Shown: positions 54,911 to 64,000 of the stretch, in pieces
Layout: each line of letters opens with the position of its first letter
How positions within the stretch are numbered: position 1 is the stretch's first letter
NCBI GenBank assembly: GCA_032622095.1
Contig: CP136063.1
Location: 214,347,982-214,411,981 of the forward strand
Source: Siphonodentalium dalli
Lineage: Eukaryota > Mollusca > Scaphopoda > Gadilida > Siphonodentaliidae
DNA: 64,000 nucleotides
Direction: 5' to 3'
The notes under the pieces: generated by a model
What the model saw: only the letters and a program-made list of their open reading frames with translations
The model's database searches: none
What the model was told of the DNA's origin: nothing
Position numbers and translations under genes: made by a program

Positions 54911-57900
54911 TGAGTCTGGGAGGAAAATTTAGATAGTGAAATGATTATGTTTCGCGACCAATAATACCATTGGATCACACTTCCTCTTGACGGTGCAATT
55001 TGGACCTCAAAATCCAAGATGGCTCCCAAAACGGTCACCGAAATTCTAATAATTGATTATTTTTCACACTCGCCTTTTTCACACACTGTAAATTATTCAC
55101 AGCGGTTTGAAATCGGTGGCTACTAGCAACCTTATTTTGAATGAATTATATTATCTAATCATTCGACAACCATGATATGTTAGATTAACATATTATTATC
55201 CATATGAATCTAAATTCAGGATGGTGACTCAGATGGTTACCAAAAATGGAGAAATTACATTTGTTCCCCTGTTGACAAAAGTGCCAGGAATGCTGATACA
55301 ATCTGATACAATATGAATATTTTGCGAACAGTAGCTGCTTATATCCAAGATTTCATGAGAATGGAAACAGAAACCATGAAAAGTAGATAAATTCATCTGA
55401 TGTTGACCTATTTGAAAATATCCAAATCTGAATATATGCTAATTACATCCATCATTACATGTACATCGGAAATGTCCTGATTGGGTGACTCGACTGGAGA
55501 AAAATCCCTACCTCATCAATAAGGCTGTCGGTATTTAGCAATACTTTAATTACTTCCCCTTGATATCGCCCCCCCCCCCCCCCTTATGGGGTTTGGCTAA
55601 GAATTTTTCACTTCACTCCTGTATTGCTCATGTAATGCCATCATACTAAGTCAATTCTATCGAAATTCAGCTACTCACGGAAATTAATTGAATGGACATC
55701 ACACAATGCAGTACCCAAAAACAGTAGCGGCATATAATGCGTTGACATTACAGACATCTTCCATGTTAACAAGCTTAATAATTATTGTATACTAATTCCA
55801 AATATAAGAATAGGAGCTAATATTTGTGTGATTCGTTCTGATTAATATACATGTACGAAAACACAGGGTATACTTTTGTGAAACTGAGAAAATTTACAAT
55901 TGCTCGTCCTTGAATAACATCTAGTTCATATGGTGTGTGCATCAGGGGATTATATGACAGTAATTACTTTGTCGACTACCAAAGGAGAGTGTTCAGATGT
56001 GAGCTCTATGTGTCTTCTGCTAAGAAGAATCGCATTGGCGGATTTCTACCAGACCTCTGCTTATTACATGCGATATATAGTGACTAGATATAAATTATGG
56101 TCTGGTTCGTACCAAAACAGAAACTGCTGTGGAGCTCTGGACAGCTCATAGGTCAACTCACTGACTCCACACCCAAGATTTACGTAAGCGTGGCTGATTT
56201 TGATCGAGCTAGGATAGGAAGATAGCCTCATATAATGAGTTCAATTGGTATACATGTGTATTTGAGTTCCACAGAGATAGTTTTCTGGACATCGCATATA
56301 CTGCAAGTTCGTTCCGTGTATGATCCCCATCTGCCTGTGCAGAACTTTAATATGCACTTATATTTGTCACATGTATTATCGAAGTTCTTTCATGCTTGCG
56401 TTATACGGTCTCATCAAAATGTCATACAAGAAACATATTCACACCAAATTTTCTTTAAATGCCTGTAATTGTATCGGCTATCGGCAATGTTCCAGATAAA
56501 ATTAATAATAATTTTCGCACCAATGCACAGTTCGACTTGGTTGTAGAGGCAATTCAACTCACCGACATGTTGAGGTACATGTATTATTATTGGGTGGAAA
56601 GTTTGTAGTATTTTTTCCAGATGTTTTATACAGGAACATTTGATATCCCACTACAATGAAATCAGGTCTGCAGAAAACTCAGGTCGTTAGACGTTGTAAT
56701 CTTATACCTTCCTGAGCAATAGTTGAAGTAAATTTCAGTTATGGACTCATCAAATGGCTAACAATCCACAATATTCTCTCAATTCAAGCATAACATTGTT
56801 ATCTATTACTTCCAACTTTTGCGCATTATCTATATTCCAAGCTTGTTATTGGCCTACTTGTGGATCCGACTATTATGGTTGTACGGTTTGCCAGCAAATT
56901 ATATAAACTACATTTGTTCGATGGACAATTAAAGGATTTCGTTCGAGATTGCGGGGTTTCTGTGATTAGAAGATCTTTACTTTCTGTGAACTAACAGTTG
57001 ATGTATAATGCTAATGAATGTCCCCATGTGGACGTTTTGCAAGAAATCTTAATAAACGTTCCATTAAATGATCTTGATGACCCGTCACTATATTCATTAC
57101 TTCGATGCACCATCATATGGCATGGACCAAATATGAGCGTCTGGTGTTTCGATGAGGTATTTCATCACTAAATATCCAGGCACTAGGCATAGGCATTTTG
57201 ATTTCACGATATGTTTTCGTTGACAACCAGGAAGAAGTTGGGGAGCCGTTATTGTCACTTGCTGGACTCGACATGGAGAATGACAAACCTTAAGCTATTT
57301 TTGCCAGATACTAATGTTTTGACATATTCTAAAATAAAGTGACATTAACTCGGTTATGTGCACAGTTCTGTTAGACTACATCGAAGTGTAATATGCAATG
57401 TATCTGCTATTTTGGTATGAGGTCAGCGGCCGTATTGACATTTATTTATTAAAATCTGTATTATGGACTCTCCATTCCACAACCGAAGCAAACATTTTAT
57501 ATGGAGTCTCTGATATGCAGTCGGAGAGTTTTGTGGTGAGCTCTGTTAGCTTGCGAGATGAGTTTGTAATTCAACTGTAGTTGCTGGGGTGAGTTGGTTG
57601 TAGATAGACTACCATCAATGTGACCATATATTGGACGAAGTAACAAGAGTGCTACATGTGCTGACTCACGTCTTGAGAAGTGTGACAATGTCTCAACTAT
57701 TCAAACGAATTTCGGGTGATGAAACACAGATATGTCAAAAACAAGAAATTGAACAATGCAATCTCCCCTTATTGTATCTGACTAGACACAACTGTTTCAT
57801 AATTAGATACGAAATAATGTTTGCACTAACATTTAATGCCTGCGTATTTCTAAGTTGAGCAATTATATTTCCCGATGGCAGTATGATAGCAATGCAACTT

Positions 57901-59875
57901 CGACTTCGATGAAGTCAAGGTGTGATATTTTTCCTGAATCTTCTAAATGTTTGTGGCCGGGCGAAATCAACGTGGTCAACAATTCATCAAGAATAGGCAA
58001 CGAATAAAGCAGATCTGCCCCAAACGACATAATATAGCCATAAAGTTGGATTTCTGTCTGTATTATGACTGCAGGGATTCTTTTTGCGTTCAAGTACACG
58101 TTATGCTCTTATAATGATACAGTCAGCACTTATCCGGTTGACTTCCTTCCCAGGGAACGGGCAGGATCCTTTAAATTATATTGGGCAATTTCATGTTAGG
58201 TTTCTAAGAGTCCATTCTGATATATTCTCGATTATAAACAAACTATGTTTGGTCAAACATAGTCACAATATACCTTAACATGATAGTATCTAATTTCGAT
58301 TGGGCGAATATATCCAACTCCTTTGCTAAATGCCGTTTGAGAATATAAACATTTGTCACATTGTATAACTGTGAGTTTTGGCGGTCATTCTGGCGACCAT
58401 CTTGGGTCAAATAGATCAATGTCGAGTGTAATTGAATGACACTAACGATATTTAAAACTGTGTACACTTTTGTTTATTTTATTATGCCTATTTCTGTCCA
58501 ATGTTAATCTAGAACCTCGAGAAGCAAGTTTATTTGTGCAATTACATAGCGCATTATTTAATTTGCATTTTTCGGAGTATGGACAACAATTAGACACAAA
58601 TTACAGCATAATATGTTTTCCAAAGTACTTGGTGTCACGACTGATAAAAACAAAGACGAGTCCTACTCGCCACAGTTTACAAATAACCGAAAATGATGTA
58701 AGGGGCATGTGTAACAATTCAACACATTTCTATATTTCGGTCGCCATTTTGAGAGCCAACTTGGTTTTTTTTTATCAATCTTGTTCTTTCAAAAGGAAGC
58801 TTGGTGCAATTTTATCATTGCCGTAGAAATATTTTTCATTTTCTGTGTTAAATTTTCTTCCTCACTCAGTGCCCATTCTGCAATTGTGTGTGGCTGCCAT
58901 GAAGATGATTTGACTTAATTTTGGTATAATTCTGTTGAATTCTCGGGTATAAGCAGCTATATGGTTCACCAAATTTACAAATCATTCCATAAGTCCGCGG
59001 ATGTCCGCGAAAAAGTAGCACATATTCACATATATTTACTTTTCCCCAACACATGAGTGATATCAATACAAATTGGACAGAGTTTGGTAATTTATCCATT
59101 TTGGCAGCCATCTTGACCGCCATCTTAAACGAAAATGCAATATTTTCAGTGTAACTATATGGCAATTCACATATTTAAAACATTTTTACATTATCTTCAT
59201 CAAATTCGGTTATTTTCTGTTCAAATCTTGGCTAGAATCCACCTGATACAGACCAATGTTACTCTGTAGTAATACAAAACTATTAGTTAAAATTCCTCAG
59301 TGATAAAGGGTATGTGGCATGCCACGCCAGCCGTTGAGGCATGCCAATATCCCATAATATGTCAAATATAGCGAATTATCGAAATATGAAATACCACGAA
59401 AAAGCGAAATAGGAAAATACAGCGAAATTGCGGAATAAAAAATGCATCGAAATGACGAAATAGCGCGAATTATGAAATAAGAAATTATTTTTATTAACTA
59501 AATAACGGAGATATTTGAAGAAGTGTTTTTGACGAAATAACGGGCATATTTGGAGAAGTTTTTTTTAAAGAGCCATCTTGGTTTATGGTGGCCACTTTTT
59601 CTGTCAAATGGAAGTATGGGGTATTAGTTTCACGCCAGTGGTGAGATAATCAAATTTCTATAATAAATTTACAGGTAGATATTAATCAAACTGACTCAGT
59701 GCATACTGTGAAATTGTGTATGGCGGCCATCTTGATGACGTCATAAATCCACCCAGTCGCGACCCCAAGGTGTCTAACATTTGTTTTCTGGTGCCTGAGA
59801 TATCAAGCAACGTCATTGGCATAGTCGCTATATTTCTTCACAAAGTGCACACGGGAGTACATAAGAGCCTCTACT
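54911..59875. other. Long interval without recognised gene
   Basis: About 5 kb of AT-rich DNA. Scattered CCATCTTG/AAGATGGC motifs occur near 55,015, 58,400, 58,745, 59,110-59,125, 59,575 and 59,735. A degenerate GAAATAGCGAAAT-type repeat lies at 59,375-59,480. ORFs under 120 codons show no recognisable domain. Confidence 0.4.
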
Positions 59876-60221
59876 ATTTATTACATGCGATACCCGCGCA
59901 CTTCCACAACTCACCATGACAAAGCATAATAAAAGTACATGGAATCGATATGCCCTGAGACAAATTGGTCATCCATTGATCGAGCAAATGACAATGCCGG
60001 TAGAATCTGCTGACCTGGATTTGCGATTTTGTTTGATCATATACCATGACTCAGCATACTATCTCGCTACGGTGCGCGTGATTCTGCTTGAATGTGTAAT
60101 GTCATTCATATATGCAGCTAATACTGAATGGAAAAATTATCCCAAAATAACACTACAGCGTACACAATTTACTATGCGTACAACGTGGTCGCTAAGCAAA
60201 TATTTGAATTCCCTTCGATAG
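59876..60221 (+). other. Uncharacterised repeated ORF, copy 1
   Basis: A 101-codon ORF starts at 59,916 (MTKHNKSTWNRYALRQIGHP). I do not recognise a family. Its first 36 codons and ~40 bp upstream recur at 63,852-64,000. Within the shared codons seven bases differ, five at third codon positions, but the upstream 38 bp are identical too, so this does not prove coding constraint. It may be a dispersed repeat. Confidence 0.35.
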
Positions 60222-60429
60222 TAAACTATCGCACAGGTAACTCCCAGCCCAGTGGACAACAATGTAAACATTGCATTTCGTTTCGTCAAAACGAGTGATG
60301 ACTTAATATGTTTCAAACATCAAATTTTAAATCATTGTATAGTGTTCAGGCTAGATCATGCCATCGATATACTCTAACGAAGCCCATAGAGAGAATAATC
60401 CGCCAATTAAAAACATGGGAACTGATTAA

Positions 60430-60768
60430 ACGGACATGGCTCATTAGAACCTCCAATCTCCAACGTAATTTGGAGGGACGGATACGACAGGTCGATAAAT
60501 ACATGAAACATTGATATACCGGCTTCATATGCTCTGAATAAAAAAACTTGCCAAAATGTCAGAAAAACGCTCTCTATTTTTAACATATCAGGAATAGACT
60601 AACGCGGAACGCTCGTTTCTGGTCCATGTCGTGCACGTGGCTGTTTTGTTTTATTTTTTGGAACCCAAACACCGTGTTCATAGTTGTAATTTTCAATGCG
60701 TATTTTTGGGTTTCATTCAAAAGCGAATCATATTATGTGTAATTTGGAGAGCAAACCGCCATGTGGCT
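60430..60768 (-). mobile_element. TTAA MITE family F, copy 4
   Basis: TTAA at 60,426-60,429 and 60,769-60,772. Ends ACGGACATGG and AGCCACATGG. Shorter than the 426-bp copy because of internal deletions. Confidence 0.8.
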
Positions 60769-60848
60769 TTAAAGATATGACGGTGAACTACATAACGTCG
60801 AAACACCGACATATGTCATGTAATTCTTAATCATTACCTATTCCTTAA

Positions 60849-61215
60849 ACGGGCATGGCTCATTCGAGCTTCCAAATGAGGTATAATATAGGTTGACAAA
60901 TACACTGAATATTGATATATCGGCTTCCTATGTTCTGAAAACTACTTGCCATTGTCAAAGCCATTATCCAGTTGTTCTCAATTTTTCGCAAATAAGTTAA
61001 ACAAACTATCTTTATTACTGGCATAACCGGAATGGACTAACACGGAACGCTCTTTTCTATTCCATGCCATGAAAACTGGTGGGTTTCGTTTTACCCAAAC
61101 ATTGTGCTCAATTTTGTATTTTTTGCATTACTTCATTGCGCCTTTCTGTGACATATAATGCTCGTAGAAAGTTAGTTCAATTATTTATCGACCTATTTAG
61201 ACAACCGGAAAAAAG
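60849..61215 (-). mobile_element. TTAA MITE family F, copy 5, truncated
   Basis: Left end ACGGGCATGG after TTAA at 60,845-60,848. Follows the family to about 61,215, where the right end is lost. Holds the unoccupied TA site (GCTCGTAGAA near 61,167) that is filled in copy 2. Confidence 0.7.
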
Positions 61216-61504
61216 TTAATGATGTAGTTCGCAGCAGTTACGATCTCAGCTCGATATTGCATGATTTATGCGACTGTTATGAGCCAATGACGCGATAAAC
61301 ATGAATTGATACCACCGGAGTAATTCTATAGTCGTAAGCGATGCAAAGAGAACAAAAGTCACCGTAATCATGTAATCTCGAGCTGGGTCCCACGTCTACA
61401 CTGAAATTCATTATGAAATAACAGGTGATAACTGAGAAATATCCTACTTATGTTACTGTTCCGATGTTACAAAGTCACCCGTCAGATCTTCAAAACGTTC
61501 CCTG

Positions 61505-61702
61505 AGCTTGAACTGGTGGAGTATGATCTCTGCTTGCGTAGCCAGAGTACAGATTCATGGCATTGAACTGGTGGAATATTATCTCTACGTGCGCCGGCGG
61601 ATTAGATAATTTTCGCATGAACTGGCGGCGTGTGATCTCTACATGCGTAGCCAAAGTACATATGTATGGCATTGAACTGGTGGAATATGATCTCCGCTGA
61701 AG
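61505..61702. repeat. ~55-bp tandem repeat
   Basis: Four diverged units starting TTGAACTGGTGG or AACTGGCGG (about 61,508, 61,564, 61,618 and 61,673), each followed by ATGATCTCT and GCGTAGCCAGAGTACA. Confidence 0.8.
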
Positions 61703-61904
61703 TTATGATGGCTTTTGTTATCCCTGTCTGGTTACACGAATGTCGATACAATTAATGTATTATGTAATATTATGCGGACTGCATTTGCCACATAATGACT
61801 TAGGGTATGTTTATACACTGACTAGTTTGCACCACATTTGTGCAGGCATTTTCTCATATAAAACCCTATGGTGCGAGAATATGAAAGACTTAATTAAAGA
61901 ATAA

Positions 61905-62100
61905 ATATATGGTCCCATTATGAGGGTTAATTAAAATTAAAATATGGTGTCATCAGTGTTTATTAAACTACGGTCCCACTGGGGTGAAATACTATATAGT
62001 CCCACGAGGGTCAATTGACATATGGTCCCTTTGAGTACTAATTATAATATGCCCACCTCCCCATGGGGATCAATTAAAACATGGTCACAGGAAGGGGGGT
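61905..62100. repeat. Degenerate ~32-bp tandem repeat
   Basis: About six copies of ATATGGTCCCANTGNGGGTNAATTAAA with heavy divergence. Confidence 0.7.
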
Positions 62101-62598
62101 AATTTCTGAACATTCTTCAATTCATATAGCATTCTGATATATCCTCGGTACACATAAATAAAAATTATGTTTAGAATTAGGCCACACTGTATGTTAAACA
62201 ACCAATGTGAAGGATTAGCATTGGAACTTTTCTTAATAACATCTCTATTCATAGCTCCGATATATTCCGCATACAAAGAAATGAAAAGTCAATATTTACA
62301 AACAGCACGAAGGAGTAATGTGGGAATTGGTTAATAGTTACCATCCCAATTCATTTAGTATATAACATGCCGATATTTGTCGCGTATAACTAAATGAAAA
62401 AGTTCACTAAACGATATTAAATATCATGTTAAGCACCGATAAACAAACACCTCGTAGGATTCATGTTCGAATAAAATTTCTTATACAATCGTCAAATCCC
62501 CGTGCAGTATAATAGTAGATAGCATTCCGATTTATGTCACGTGAAAATAAACGAAAGATGTTCAAATAACAATGCAATAAAGCAGGTTAAAGAAACAC

Positions 62599-62688
62599 AT
62601 AACTCGCGGCGCGCTAATGGTTAACGCGCGAATTCCCGTTAGAATAACTCGCGGCGCGCTAATGTTTAACGCGCGAATTCCCGTTAGA
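62599..62688. repeat. 45-bp exact tandem duplication with GC-rich dyad
   Basis: Two copies (62,599-62,643 and 62,644-62,688) differing at one base. Each contains GCGCGCTAA...TTAACGCGCG, an imperfect dyad that could form a short hairpin. Confidence 0.9.
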
Positions 62689-62689
62689 A

Positions 62690-63850
62690 TTAATCGCCTT
62701 GCACTTATTGGCATCCGAATAACAACCCATGGGTCAATAAATCATGTCTCGAGATACGCCCGCTGCATGAAATACTAATGTAAATGACAATAAACGAAAT
62801 TTAAATTCCCAACTACCACTTTTACCGGACTCGGCCTCGGGGGTCTCACTACAACTTTTTATGCGTCCCAAAAATCCCAATTGCTATAAATAAAACCCCC
62901 ATGCGCCCATAGATTACCAAGAGACAGCAGCTAATAATACACACGGATGGCGAAATAATGCCAAAAACTTATATATAGGAACGACATGCCCTTGGCATTG
63001 CACCCATCTTAGTTTGTTTTTGCAATATGTTTGTAGCGGTAACAGGACAATTAATAGAGAGGTTCGCACAACGCACAGACGTAGGTTACGAATATTGTTA
63101 GTGTTCTATGCAACACAATGATGCGTACGGTCTAGCTGTACTCGTGATATCCATAACCGTCACAAGTTACTCACAACGTGCAGTATATCAATTTCTCCGG
63201 CTTGTGTCAACAATGCCATTTAAAGGTACAGCCACTAAGTCAATTGGTTTTGTTGTACCATACAGTTATCATTTATCAAGCATCCGACAACCATCCTTAA
63301 TTTGCCGATTGAATGGAAGATAATACGCGTTGAGTTAATCTGTTAGACCGTGCATACAAAGCGAACATCTCATTCTACCAAACGCCTTACCCCCCCCCCC
63401 CCCAACATACTCCCACATAACAAAAATATTTTTTTATGAAACTACCTTATTTTTGAAACACCTACCGAACTGACCCACCCTGTGAGTATACTATATATAG
63501 CATACGCGAAAACACGTCAATTTTTTAATCTGAAATCTCCATTTATTTGAAACAACTTGAACTGTTTTAAATCACTCTCATGTGATGGCTTTGTCACAAG
63601 TCAATCGGAAACGACTCACAAAAGCTTAAAGCTTCTTGTCTAATCCCGTTCATACCATCAAAGTTGATATCTGTGTTGTAATGTATAATGAATAACATGG
63701 AATAAATACTGTTTACGCAAACATCTCATTCGCATGCGAGCATTGCCGAGTTCAATATGGCAATACGAATCGTACGGTTTTTCCTGACATAAATTGTCCG
63801 ACGACTAATAGCTGAACGTATTCGAACGGTTAACCGTGAGCTGCGAAATC
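62690..63850. other. Non-coding interval
   Basis: No recognised gene or element. A poly-C run lies at about 63,391-63,403. A 71-codon ORF at 63,108 has no recognisable domain. Confidence 0.35.
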
Positions 63851-63851
63851 T

Positions 63852-64000
63852 CTTTATTACATGCGATACCCGCGCACTTCCACAACTCACCATGACAAAG
63901 CATATTAAGAGTACGTGGAATCGATATGTTCTGAGACAAATTGGACATCCATTGATCGAGCAAATGACAATGCCGGTAGAATCTGCTGACCTTGATTTGC
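63852..64000 (+). other. Uncharacterised repeated ORF, copy 2 (cut by window end)
   Basis: Direct repeat of 59,876-60,024 with about 95% identity. The ORF starts at 63,892 (MTKHIKSTWNRYVLRQIGHP) and runs off the window. Confidence 0.4.

Noticed and set aside
57863-58099. 78-codon minus ORF and neighbouring ORFs at 58,084-58,826
   Set aside because: No recognisable domain, no splice-consistent extension, and normal AT-rich composition.

Overview
The window looks like a repeat-rich, AT-rich nuclear genome segment from an invertebrate animal. It has spliced exons with GT-AG introns of up to 8 kb, many truncated non-LTR retrotransposons, TTAA- and TA-flanked MITEs, satellites and long inverted repeats. 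The one host gene I can assemble is a sigma-class (HPGDS-like) glutathione S-transferase. That fits a marine invertebrate such as a mollusc, brachiopod or other lophotrochozoan, or an invertebrate deuterostome, but the phylum cannot be fixed from sequence alone.

Layout. 1-9.9 kb is a graveyard of LINE fragments, each ending in its own short simple repeat. One has the inverted structure expected of twin priming, and one is flanked by 83-bp direct repeats. 9.9-11.65 kb has no recognisable gene. 11.69-11.97 kb is a degenerate ~31-bp tandem repeat. 12.02-20.36 kb is a head-to-tail satellite of ~815-bp units (10 full copies and a deleted 11th), each with an internal inverted repeat and a poly-C tract. 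20.4-20.7 kb is degenerate ~30-bp repeats related to part of the satellite unit. 20.88-30.27 kb holds a ~2.9-kb segment present twice, 6,499 bp apart and almost identical, plus (GA)n-linked repeats in both orientations. Between the inverted arms lies a lone GST first exon (25,346-25,481, minus).

32.97-50.60 kb (minus strand) is a complete five-exon sigma GST gene: 615 nt including the stop, 204 aa, with every splice phase consistent. Its introns are full of mobile DNA. Intron 3 has two TA-flanked palindromic MITEs and a 21-bp minisatellite. Intron 2 carries a 6,069-bp foldback-like element (37,721-43,789). The arms of that element are built from ~21-bp and ~150-bp tandem repeats, and its core contains a LINE fragment and a second palindrome. 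Intron 1 carries a Harbinger-like element, a hAT-like element, a piggyBac-like MITE, a (GAT)n tract, an array of nuclear-receptor-type half-sites and a broken copy of exon 1.

51-64 kb is again repeat territory: several copies of a TTAA-flanked MITE, one with a TA-flanked palindromic MITE inside it, a Harbinger fragment, short tandem repeats, and a direct repeat of an uncharacterised ORF that runs off the right edge.

The most unusual objects are the foldback element in the GST intron, the 815-bp satellite, and the near-identical duplication that lies beside inverted GA-rich arms enclosing an orphan GST exon. Nested insertions can be dated relative to each other because unoccupied paralogous sites occur in the same window.
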